A DNA stretch of 64,000 nucleotides, taken from contig CAWAUB010000003.1 of assembly GCA_963785155.1 (NCBI GenBank), positions 84,592-148,591 of the forward strand, given 5' to 3'. Source of the stretch: DASUSH01 sp963785155 (GTDB lineage Bacteria; Actinomycetota; Thermoleophilia; Solirubrobacterales; 70-9). A program made the translations under genes and the position numbers. Below, one piece after another: positions 43,023 through 52,676 of the stretch. The notes under the pieces are model-generated. The model worked only from the letters and a program-made list of their open reading frames with translations, did no database searches and had not been told where the DNA came from. Numbering within the stretch: position 1 is the stretch's first letter; the number at the start of each line of letters is the position of its first letter.

Positions 43023-43481
43023 TTGTTCGCCACGCCGAAAAGAAGTGTTGGAGGGCCCCGCTTCGGCGGGGCCCTTCTCGTTTCACTGGTGATCGTCTCC
43101 GGGTGCGGGGGAGGGGACGACGAACCGGCCGAGACGACTTCGGGCGCGGGGGGAACCGTCGCGGTCATCGAGGGGATCGAGGACGGCGAGATCGGCGCGG
43201 ACGAGCTCGAGCAGGCGATCGCGACGGACGCCGCCGCTCAAGGAGAGGAGCCGCCGGCCCAGGCGAGCCCCGATTACGACCTGGTGGCCGGCGAGGCCCT
43301 GGACGGGTTGATCGTCGCCCGATGGGCGCAGGCGGAGGCTGCGGAGGACGGCTCCGCAGTCGGCAACGAGCTCGAGGAGGAGTGGAGGCCGCGCACCACA
43401 TGCACGACGGACCTCCTGAGCCGGTTCTGCGCCAACGGCGAGCTCGAGGCCCCGCCGGACATCCCACCCGCCTCGGGCTGA
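43023..43481 (+). CDS. Small putative lipoprotein (SurA-N-like)
   Basis: 152 residues if the TTG at 43023, directly after the previous stop, is used. The lipobox is VIVSGCGGG. The remainder (GIEDGEIGADELEQAIAT, VAGEALDGLIVARWAQAEAA) has the helical pattern of the N-terminal domain of SurA/PrsA foldases but lacks a parvulin domain. A strong hairpin at 43052-43075 overlaps the signal peptide, so the true start and mRNA are unclear. Confidence 0.55.
   Translation: MFATPKRSVGGPRFGGALLVSLVIVSGCGGGDDEPAETTSGAGGTVAVIEGIEDGEIGADELEQAIATDAAAQGEEPPAQASPDYDLVAGEALDGLIVARWAQAEAAEDGSAVGNELEEEWRPRTTCTTDLLSRFCANGELEAPPDIPPASG
43052..43075 (+). terminator. Strong terminator-like hairpin inside the start of the next gene
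   Basis: AGGGCCCCGC-TTCG-GCGGGGCCCT has perfect 10-bp arms with a stable tetraloop, 30 nt after the lipoprotein stop and followed by TCTCGTTT. It looks like the terminator of the LppX-like gene, yet it also encodes GPRFGGA of the following signal peptide. Confidence 0.75.
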
Positions 43482-43484
43482 GAC

Positions 43485-44471
43485 CTAGACCGAGACCGGC
43501 TCGACGTCGAAGTTGCGCGCGTAGAGCTCGCCGACCCGGTCGAGCTCCTCGTCGGAGATCGGGTCGGCGTCCGCCGCTGAGGCGTAGGTGCGCAGCTCGT
43601 CCTCGTTGGTGATCGTCGGGATCACGGTGGTGATCCCCGAGTCGAGGATGTAGCGGAGCGCGGCCTGGGGCATCGAACGGCCGGTCTCCTCGCAGAGGAA
43701 GCGGATCGTCTCGACCTTCTGTAGTCCCTCGACCAGCCACGAGCGGGGCCGGTGGCGCCGGTGGTCAGGAGCCTCGAAGGTGGTCTCGAGCGTCAGGTTG
43801 TCGTCGAGCAGGCCGCTCGAGGTGGGGACGCGGGCCATGACGCCGACGCCCCGACCGGCGGCGGCGTCCATGAACGCGCGCCCGGGTTCCTGCTCGAGCA
43901 GGTTGTAGACGGTCTGGAGGGCGGCGATGTCGCGCGTCGCGATCGCCTCGAGGCCCTCCTCCTTCCAGCCGATCGCCGGGCCGAGCGCGACGCCGTACTC
44001 GCGCAGCTTGCCCTCTGCCTTCAGTTCCTCGAGGGCGGCGAAGGTCTCGTCGGACTCGACGGCGTCCATGCGCGGGTTGTGCAGCTGGAAGAGGTCGACG
44101 TGGTCGGTGCCGAGCCGCGTCAGGCTCGCCTCCAGCGCCTGCTTGACGAAGGGACCGTCCCAGCGCTGGGGCCGCTCGCCCTCGGAGTGCTCCTGGCGGC
44201 CGGCGCCGAGGTCGTAGCCAAATTTCGTCGCGATCTGCACCGAGTCGCGGTGCGGGGCGAGCACGCGGCCGACGAGCTCCTCGTTGGCGCCCTTGCCGTA
44301 GGCGTCGCCGGTGTCGAAGAAGGTGACGCCGAGCTCGACCGCGAGCGAGAGCAGCCGCTCTCCGTCGGCCTCGGTGACCTCGCCCCACCAGTTCGAGCCG
44401 AGGGCCCAGGTGCCGAACCCGATGGCCGAGGCGGTCAATTCCGTGTCGCCGAAGCGGCGCTGCTCCATCAC
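43485..44471 (-). CDS. Aldo/keto reductase
   Basis: 328 residues. The catalytic tetrad is D53, Y58, K83 and H131 (FFDTGDAYGKG, ATKFGYD, LFQLHNP). The C-terminal NADPH-binding TVIPTITNEDELR is typical. It acts on carbonyl substrates in the cytosol. It is divergent from the first CaCA antiporter by 41 bp. Either the first or the second Met may be used. Confidence 0.93.
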   Translation of the reverse strand: MMEQRRFGDTELTASAIGFGTWALGSNWWGEVTEADGERLLSLAVELGVTFFDTGDAYGKGANEELVGRVLAPHRDSVQIATKFGYDLGAGRQEHSEGERPQRWDGPFVKQALEASLTRLGTDHVDLFQLHNPRMDAVESDETFAALEELKAEGKLREYGVALGPAIGWKEEGLEAIATRDIAALQTVYNLLEQEPGRAFMDAAAGRGVGVMARVPTSSGLLDDNLTLETTFEAPDHRRHRPRSWLVEGLQKVETIRFLCEETGRSMPQAALRYILDSGITTVIPTITNEDELRTYASAADADPISDEELDRVGELYARNFDVEPVSV

Positions 44472-44512
44472 GGCGAGAGTCTAGGCAGGTGGCCCAATAA
44501 CCTCTCGCCCCG

Positions 44513-45649
44513 ATGGAGGGCGCGCCGACCGAGCGAAGGGGATTCCCCGGTTTCCTGCTGACCAGCCAGGGCTGGCCGTACATGCTGGTGCCGTTCATCC
44601 CGCTCGCGGTGATCCTCGAGTTCTCGCACGCCTCGGCGACGCTGATCTTCATCGTCGCCGCGGCCGGGATCATCCCGACGGCGGCGCTGATGGGGCTCGC
44701 GACCGAGGAGCTCGCCGCGCGCTCGGGACCGGGGATAGGCGGCTTCCTGAACGTCACATTCGGCAACGCGCCGGAGATCATCATCGCCCTGTTCGCCCTC
44801 AACGCCGGCCTGCAAGAGGTCGTCAAGGCCTCGATCGCGGGTTCGATCCTCGGCAACATCCTGCTCGTCCTCGGCGCTTCGATGTTCATCGGCGGGCTGA
44901 AACGCGACAAGCAGTCGTTCAACCAGACGGCGGCGAGCGCGCAGTCGACGATGCTCCTGCTCGCGGTCGCTGCGCTGATCATGCCGGCGATCTTCGAGCT
45001 GGTGCAGGGCACCGGCCTGCCGCCCGTCGGCGCAGAGCTGGTCGAGTACGACTCGACGGTCGAGCAGCTCTCCCTGGCGGTGGCGATCGTCCTGATCGGG
45101 ACCTACGTCGCGGGTCTCTTCTTCTCGCTGAAGACCCACCGCGACCTCTTCAACCCGCCCTACGCCGAGCAGGAGGAGCACGGCTTCGGCTGGTCGGTGC
45201 GCCGGTCCGTGAGCATGCTCGCGATCGCCGGTGTGGCGGTCGGGCTGATGTCGGAGATCCTCGTCGGCTCGATCTCGGAGGCCTCGGAGTCGATCGGGCT
45301 GTCGGAGTTCTTCGTCGGCGTGATCGTCGTCGCGATCGTCGGCAACGCCGCCGAGCACTGGGTCGCGATCCTGATGGCGATGAAGAACAAGATGGACCTG
45401 GCGGTCAACATCGCGGTCGGCTCGAGCGCTCAGATCGCGCTCTTCGCGGCGCCGCTCCTGGTCATCCTCTCCTTCTTCATCGGACCGTCGCCGATGCCGC
45501 TCGTCTTCAACGGCTTCGAGCTGGGCGCGGTGCTGATCGCGATCCTGATCGCCAACTACGTGACCCAGGACGGCGAATCGAACTGGTTCGAGGGCGTGCA
45601 GCTGCTCGCCGTCTACGCGATCCTCGCGATCGCCTTCTTCGCCGCGTGA
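44513..45649 (+). CDS. Ca2+/H+ antiporter (CaCA superfamily, CAX type)
   Basis: 378 residues with eleven hydrophobic segments. The two alpha repeats are visible as GFLNVTFGNAPEIIIALFAL and VGVIVVAIVGNAAEHWVAILM, with the ion-binding Glu in GNAPE and GNAAEHW. It exports calcium or other divalent cations using the proton gradient. It is followed 35 bp later by a second, related antiporter gene. Confidence 0.94.
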   Translation: MEGAPTERRGFPGFLLTSQGWPYMLVPFIPLAVILEFSHASATLIFIVAAAGIIPTAALMGLATEELAARSGPGIGGFLNVTFGNAPEIIIALFALNAGLQEVVKASIAGSILGNILLVLGASMFIGGLKRDKQSFNQTAASAQSTMLLLAVAALIMPAIFELVQGTGLPPVGAELVEYDSTVEQLSLAVAIVLIGTYVAGLFFSLKTHRDLFNPPYAEQEEHGFGWSVRRSVSMLAIAGVAVGLMSEILVGSISEASESIGLSEFFVGVIVVAIVGNAAEHWVAILMAMKNKMDLAVNIAVGSSAQIALFAAPLLVILSFFIGPSPMPLVFNGFELGAVLIAILIANYVTQDGESNWFEGVQLLAVYAILAIAFFAA

Positions 45650-45684
45650 TCGCGCGGCGTCGTTTGCGGGTAGAGCTCTAGACC

Positions 45685-46696
45685 ATGGAAGTAGTCCTCC
45701 TCCTCGCGAGCTTCGCGGTGATCCTCGCGGGTGCCCAGTTCTTCACCAACGCGGTCGAGTGGGTCGGGCCACCGCCTGGAGATGGGGGAGGGGGCCGTCG
45801 GCAGCCTGATCGCCGCCGTCGGCACGGCGATGCCGGAGACGCTGATCCCCGTGATCGCGATCCTCGGCGGCTCCGAGGGGGCGGAGGACGTCGCGATCGG
45901 CGCGATCATCGGTGCGCCGTTCCTGCTGGCGACGATCGCGATGATGCTCGTCGGCCTGTTCGCCGTGATGTTCCGCGAGCGGCGCAAGCAGGGGGTCGAG
46001 CTGGACGCTCACAAGCCGACGCTCGAGCGGGACCTCGTCTTCTTCATGGTCTTCTTCGCGCTCGGTGTCGGCGTCGGCGCGGTCGATGCCCCTGAGGGCG
46101 TCCAATACGCGTTCGTCGGGGTGATGCTGATCGCGTACGGCGTCTACGTCGTCCGCACGCTGCGCGGTGGGGGAGACATGCAGTCGGAGGAATCGCTCGC
46201 GCCGCTCTTCTTCGCCCGCCCGAAGCCGGTCAGCGCCGAGCCGGAGGACCCCCCGACCGGTCTGGTCGTGTTCCAGCTCATCGTCTCCCTCGGCGCGATC
46301 GTCGGCGGCGCCCACCTGTTCGTCGAGGAACTCATCCACGTCGCCGACTCGCTCGGCGTCGAGACGATCATCCTCTCGCTGATCCTCGCTCCCCTCGCCA
46401 CCGAGCTGCCCGAGAAGGCGAACAGCTTCTTCTGGGTCCGCGAGGGCAAGGACAGCCTCGCCCTCGGCAACATCACGGGCGCGATGGTCTTCCAGTCGAC
46501 GATCCCAATCGCCTTCGGCCTCGCCTTCACCGAGTGGGACCTCGACAAGTACGCGATCCTCTCCGCCGTCCTCGGCATCCTCGGCGGCATCGTCGCCTAC
46601 ATAACCCTCCACCGCCGCGGCCGCTTCGGGTGGCCCGCGGTGGTCGCGTGGGGCCTGCTCTACGCGACGTTCCTGACGTTCGTGCTGGTGGCTTAG
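45685..46696 (+). CDS. Second CaCA-superfamily cation antiporter, one frameshift near 45769
   Basis: About 337 residues when the frame is repaired. The start EVVLLLASFAVILAGAQFFTNAVEWVG is in one frame. An extra C in GGGCCACC near 45769 shifts to EMGEGAVGSLIAAVGTAMPETLIP, the alpha-1 repeat with its Glu. The alpha-2 repeat is SLILAPLATELPEKANSFFWVREG. This is the YrbG-like sodium:calcium exchanger type, distinct from the CAX gene upstream. Confidence 0.88.
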
Positions 46697-46792
46697 GGCC
46701 TCTGCGAGGGACCAAGAACTGCAGCTGGTAAGGGAGTAGGGCCGGATTCGGGGGGAGAATCTCGGCGCCGTCCTGCTTTACCCACCGTATGG

Positions 46793-47693
46793 GTGGGCAG
46801 AACAGGACAGCGGACCGGCGTGATCTCCGAGATCGCGGGGCGCCACAAGGGAAACGTGACCCGGGCCGAGCTTCTGCGACTGCCGGGATCTCGGAGCGAC
46901 AGCGAGTCGAAGGCTGCGCGGTGGGCCTGCTCATCGCGAGTACCCCGGCGTCTACCGCGTCGGCCACGCCGCTCCGTCCATCCTCGCCACCTACATGGCC
47001 GCCGTCCTCGCCTGCGGAGCGGGCTCGCTCCTGCGCGGCAATGCCGCCGGGCATCTCGAGCGACTCCTGAAGCGCGCCCCTACGTGCCCCGAGGTCCTGA
47101 CCACGACCGAGCGACGGATCCCGGGCATTCGCACCACTCGCGCCCGAGCCGGGATTGACCCACGCGAGGCAACCATCGTCAGGGGCATCCCGGTGACCTC
47201 CGTCCCGCGCACCCTCGTCGACCTCGCCGCAGGGCCTCTCCTCATACGCCCTCGCCAAGGCCTGCCACGAGGCCGGCTTTCACCACCACACCACGCCGGC
47301 CCAGGTAGCGGCGGTCATAGAGCGCCGCCCCAACACCCCCGGCGCCAGCAAGGCTCAGGTCGCATTCTCACCGGCGACGAGCCGGTCAGCCTCTCGCGCC
47401 TCGAGGCCCGCTTCCTCTCACTCCTGCTCGCCCAGAACAACCTCCCCCTCCCAATCACCAACAAGCCCGCCGGCGGCAAGCGAGTCGACTGCCGCTGGCC
47501 CGAGCACCGCCTCACGGTCGAGCTCGACTCCTATGCCTTCCACAATTCCCGCCACTCCTGGGAGGCCGACCGCAGGCGACGAGCGCCAGGCCTACGCCCG
47601 AGGCGACGACTTTCGCCGTTACACCTGGGACGACGTCTACGAGGACGACCGCGGCAGATGCTGCGGGAGCTACGAGCGCTGACGAGCGCCTAA
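46793..47693 (+). pseudogene. AbiEi-N/DUF559-type protein, multiply frameshifted
   Basis: Pieces of one protein lie in order across three frames. VISEIAGRHKGNVTRAELL is the AbiEi winged-helix start, EYPGVYRVGHAAPS and ILATYMAAVLACGAGSLLRG follow, and then ERRIPGIRTTRA, IVRGIPVTSVPRTLVDLAA, SRLEARFLSLLL and the DUF559/Vsr-like DCRWPEHRLTVELDSYAFHNSRHSWEADRRR. At least six indels occur from about 46.88 to 47.66 kb, several in compensating pairs so that a long frame survives. The type is common near mobile DNA in actinobacteria; a toxin or restriction role is only a possibility. Confidence 0.72.
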
Positions 47694-48077
47694 GCCTCGT
47701 CGGCGTCTGCCGCCGGCGTCCTCGTCGCCGGCTTCCTCGCTCTCGCCCTCGATCACGGGCGGGGGAGGCTCCTCTTCTTCGGCGTCGGCGCCGATCGGCT
47801 CGTCGTCTTCGGAGACCTTCGCGCTGAGCGCGCCGGGGGCGCTGGTCTGGAAGCGCTGGAGGACGGTGTCGACGGCGTCCTCGTCGACAGGGACCTCGTC
47901 CGAGATTCGCACCCAGTCGACGCCCTCGTACTCCTCCATGTCGAAGATCTCCTGGTCGATTGAGGTGGAATCGTCGACCACGACGACAACTTCGGTCTGG
48001 GGGTTGAAATAGGTGCCCGGCCGGACGAGCAGCTCTTCCAGCTCGACCTCTCGGGAATTCGTTTCTGGATCAGCCAT
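47670..48077 (-). CDS. Acidic hypothetical protein
   Basis: 135 residues. A folded N-terminal part (VELEELLVRPGTYFNPQTEVVVVVDDSTSID) is followed by EGVDWVRISDEVPVDEDAVDT and a low-complexity acidic and proline tail. The C-terminus may be off by a frame: an alternative frame would stop at 47692 with AADADEA. It is 10 nt downstream of the membrane protein gene on the same strand. No family is recognised. Confidence 0.7.
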   Translation of the reverse strand: MADPETNSREVELEELLVRPGTYFNPQTEVVVVVDDSTSIDQEIFDMEEYEGVDWVRISDEVPVDEDAVDTVLQRFQTSAPGALSAKVSEDDEPIGADAEEEEPPPPVIEGESEEAGDEDAGGRRRRGLGARQRS

Positions 48078-48087
48078 CGGCGAGACC

Positions 48088-48540
48088 CTACTGACCCAGG
48101 TCCTCGAGGTCTCGCAGCTGCCGCTCGATCTCCTGCTCGACGTCCAGCGGTTCCTTGCCCTGGCGCTCGCGCCGCTCGTTGCGGGCGACGACGAGCGTCC
48201 TGATCTCCTCGACCAGCCCCTTGTCGGAGGCGAGCGTCGCCGGCCGCTCCTCGGTCAGCTTCTTGTACTCGGAGTCGATGTCGAGGGGGCTCTCGCCGCG
48301 CGCCTGCTGGCGGTACGCCTTCGCCTCGAGCATCTGGCGGATCTCCGCCTCGCGCACCTCGCTCGAGCTGGGCGGGGCGGCGGCCGGACCGCCTCCGGAG
48401 GGGCGCTCCATCTGCATCGCAAACTTGCCCTTGCCGAGCTGTTTGAGGAGGGGACCGACCGTGACGAAGGCGATCGCGGCGAATGGCACGACAACGGCTC
48501 CGATGAGGATGATCACCTCGCCGTTCGTGATCGCGACCAT
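48088..48540 (-). CDS. Membrane-anchored coiled-coil protein
   Basis: 150 residues. One N-terminal membrane helix (EVIILIGAVVVPFAAIAFVTVG) is followed by a charged helical tail (EVREAEIRQMLEAKAYRQQARGE, LVEEIRTLVVARNERRERQGKEPLDVEQEIERQLRDLEDL) likely forming a coiled coil. No enzyme motif is visible. It is upstream of the acidic protein and divergent from the acyl-CoA dehydrogenase. Confidence 0.72.
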   Translation of the reverse strand: MVAITNGEVIILIGAVVVPFAAIAFVTVGPLLKQLGKGKFAMQMERPSGGGPAAAPPSSSEVREAEIRQMLEAKAYRQQARGESPLDIDSEYKKLTEERPATLASDKGLVEEIRTLVVARNERRERQGKEPLDVEQEIERQLRDLEDLGQ

Positions 48541-48576
48541 GCGTCAACTCTACCTGGCACCCCTGGTAACATTTCG

Positions 48577-48592
48577 TTGACTGACCAGTCAA
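48577..48592. promoter_or_regulatory. Palindromic operator upstream of the acyl-CoA dehydrogenase gene
   Basis: TTGACTG-AC-CAGTCAA is a perfect inverted repeat with 7-bp arms and a 2-bp spacer, 62 bp upstream of the GTG start. The TTGACT could itself be a -35 box. The GACTGxCCAGTC-like shape resembles operators of TetR-family fatty-acid regulators; the regulator is not adjacent. Confidence 0.65.
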
Positions 48593-48654
48593 TCAGTGCC
48601 GGCATCCAAGCTGCGAGCCGGACACGCACGACTTCGGAAAAGGAGCACTCGACA

Positions 48655-49899
<1,245 letters not shown>

Positions 49900-49923
49900 C
49901 CCGCTGCTAAAGAGTTCTCGAAG

Positions 49924-49946
49924 AAGGGGCCTACGGGCCCCTTTTT
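49924..49946 (+). terminator. Intrinsic terminator after the acyl-CoA dehydrogenase gene
   Basis: AAGGGGCC-TACG-GGCCCCTT has perfect 8-bp arms and is followed by TTT. It lies 25 nt after the stop and just before the subtilase gene start, so the two genes are transcribed separately. Confidence 0.8.
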
Positions 49947-49965
49947 CGTGGGATCATTCGGGGCG

Positions 49966-52341
49966 ATGCAGGGGAAGGGACTACTCGGAGGGCTGGCGGC
50001 TGCGTTCGCAGCGGCTCTACTTGCCGCGCCCGCGCAGGCGCTCGAGACCGTTCCCGGCGAGGTGATCGTCCAGTTCGCCGACGGCGCCGGCCGCGGCGAG
50101 CGGGCCGACGCGCTCGCCGATTCCGGCACCGATCAGATCGAGGGGCTCGGCGCGCCGGGGACGAAGCTGCTCGCGGTCGAGGACGGTGGCACCGTCGCGC
50201 GCACGATCCAGTGAGCTCGAATCAAACCCCGCGGTCCTGAGCGCCGATCCGAACGGAATCGAGCAGCCCTCGGCCGCCCCGAACGACTCGCTGTTCCCCA
50301 GCCTTTGGGCCCACCTGAACGCAGGCCAGACCGTGAACGGCACCGCTGGCGCGGCTGACGCGGACATGGATACCAACGAGGCCTGGGACATCGAAACAGG
50401 CAACACGAACACGGTCATCGCGATCATGGACACCGGAGCTGACATAACCCACCCCGACCTGGCTCCGAACCTCTGGCAGAACCCGGGCGAGGTTGGAAGT
50501 AACGGGGTTGACGACGACGCAAACGGTTTTGTCGACGACGTCAACGGATTCGACTTCGTCGGCAACGCCGCCGGCGACGCAAATCCGCTGGACGATGTCG
50601 GCCACGGCACCCATGTCGCCGGAATCGCCGCGGCCAACGGCAACGACGGATTCGGGGTAACTGGGGCTTCGCAGCGCGCTTCGATCATGGTGCTGAAGGC
50701 CTGCAACGTCAACGGCTGCTTTCAGTCGGACCAGATCCAGGCGATCAATTACGCGGCCGCGAACGGCGCGCACATCCTGAACGGATCACTCGGCGGTTTC
50801 TCGGGAACCGAGAACGCCACCCGCCGCGCGGCGATCTTCTCCCACCCGAACGTCCTTCACGTTTTCGCAGCTGGCAACGACAACGCGAACGCCGACAACA
50901 CGCCTACGGAGTGCGACCCGGTTGCCGACCCTTGTCGCGCCTACCCGTGCGCCCACGCCCCGGTCGCCGGCGAGATCGACAACACGATCTGCGTCGCGGC
51001 GACGACGCAGACCGACGCGAAGGCCGGCTTCTCCAACGTCGGGGTCACGAGCGTCGACCTCGCGGCACCGGGGGTGAACATCCAGAGCTTCGGCCGCAGA
51101 GCGAACGCACTTCACGGACACGTTCGCGGCTAACGACTTCGCCACTCGCTGGGACCCGAACCCTGGCGACGACTTCGACTGGACCCGGACAAACGAAGCA
51201 CCGCTCAACCCGAACTTCGGAATCACCGACACCGCAGGTGCGAACTACGCCGCGAACACTGACTACGGGACGATTACCGCACCGATCCCCGTTGGGGCCG
51301 TCTCGGAGCGAGGCTGCGAAGTTCAGGTGCGGCGGAGCATCGCCCTGGCGGGCACCAACGACACCTTCAGAGTCGCCCTGCTCCACAACGGGTCGGTGGT
51401 TGGGGAGGTCTCCCGGACCTCGGCTAATAACTCGGCGATGGCTACTGAGACCCACGAGTTCGTGACGCCGACGGGCGGAGGGAACCTGCAGGTTCGCCTC
51501 CGACTCGTCTCGGCCAACGACGGGTCGCAGGACGTCGGGGTCCACGTCGACAGCGTCACCCTCAGCTGCGGCGAGTCCCCCGGCCCCGGAGGACACGAGT
51601 TCAAACAAGGCACCTCAATGGCGAGCCCTGAGGTCGCTGGAGCCGCCGGACTCCTGTTCTCGCGTAACCCAGGAATGTCGCCTGCCGAGGCGAGAGCGCT
51701 GATCTTCCAGAACGTTGACCCAGTCCCCTCGATGACTAACGTCACGACCACGGGCGGCAGGATCAACGTCGGCTCCACTCTCGCCCGCACGCCGCCGGAC
51801 ACGTCGATCACCGAGCGGCCCGGGGGAGGGCGAGGAGGTCGGCGGTCCGGTAGCGCGTCAGGCCACCACGGTGCCTGGCGCCCTCGTGAACTTCGGTTTC
51901 TCCTCGAGCGATCCGGCGGCAGGGTTCCAGTGCTCGATCGACGCTGCCAACTTCGCCGCCTGCGCCTCTGGTCAACCGCTCGGGCCGCTAGGACCGGGCC
52001 CCCATAGTCTCGTCGTCAGGGCCGTTGATCCGCGCGGCAATGCGGACGCTACGCCTGTCACGCGCACCTTCGCGGTCGAGTCCGATCCGCCCGAGACGAC
52101 GTTCGGGAAGACGCCGAAGAAGCGGACGGGCGCGCGCAAGGCGAAGTTCACGTTCAAATCCGACGAGCCGGGCTCGAGCTTCGAATGCAAGTTCGACAAG
52201 AAGCCCTTCGCGCCGTGCACGTCACCGCGCAAGCTGAAGAAGCTGAAGCCGAAGGGCCACAAGTTCTTCGTCCGGGCGATCGACGCCGTGGGGAACGTCG
52301 ACAACACCGCCGCGCGCAAGCGCTGGCGGGTAACCCGCTGA
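49966..52341 (+). CDS. Secreted subtilase (S8 peptidase) with inserted domain and C-terminal repeats, at least three frameshifts
   Basis: The ATG at 49966 opens a signal peptide and an I9-like propeptide (VPGEVIVQFADGAG). An extra T at 50212 breaks the frame after VARTIQ. The next frame has the Asp (AIMDTGADITHPD), His (GHGTHVAGIAA) and NGSLGG oxyanion-side segments. Another break near 51100 precedes an inserted beta domain. The Ser is in GTSMASPEVAGAAG. A third break in the G-run at 51821-51827 leads into two similar Cys-containing repeats (PAAGFQCSIDAANFAACASG and SSFECKFDKKPFAPCTSP). All three catalytic residues are intact locally. Confidence 0.82.
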
Positions 52342-52355
52342 ACTGAGCGCTGCTG

Positions 52356-52607
52356 CTAGGACTTGCGGTTCGGACTGACCGCGATGATCAGGCCGATCGT
52401 GGTCAGGATGATCATCCCGAGCACGACAAGCGAGGGCCAGCCGTCAATCCGCTCGATCGTCTGCCAGCAGAGCAGGCCGGCGACCACGAGCGCGATCACC
52501 GTGTAGATGATCATCGGGCGATCGCTCTTCGTCTTCAGGCTGCGGTCGGGCGCGTTCAGATCCTGGCGCTCGAACTGCATCCTCTGGTTCTCCGTCATGT
52601 GCGACAT
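52356..52607 (-). CDS. Small two-helix membrane protein
   Basis: 83 residues from the ATG at 52607, which has GGAGGAG upstream at good distance. A polar N-terminus with the sequence MTENQRMQFERQDLN is followed by two membrane helices (IIYTVIALVVAGLLCW and SLVVLGMIILTTIGLIIAV). No family is recognised. It is divergent from the GH31 gene. Confidence 0.75.
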   Translation of the reverse strand: MSHMTENQRMQFERQDLNAPDRSLKTKSDRPMIIYTVIALVVAGLLCWQTIERIDGWPSLVVLGMIILTTIGLIIAVSPNRKS

Positions 52608-52676
52608 TTCTCTCCTCCGTCTCCCCGTGTCTCGATAGTCACAAGCTACTCCGAAGCATGGCGGGGATGACACCCT

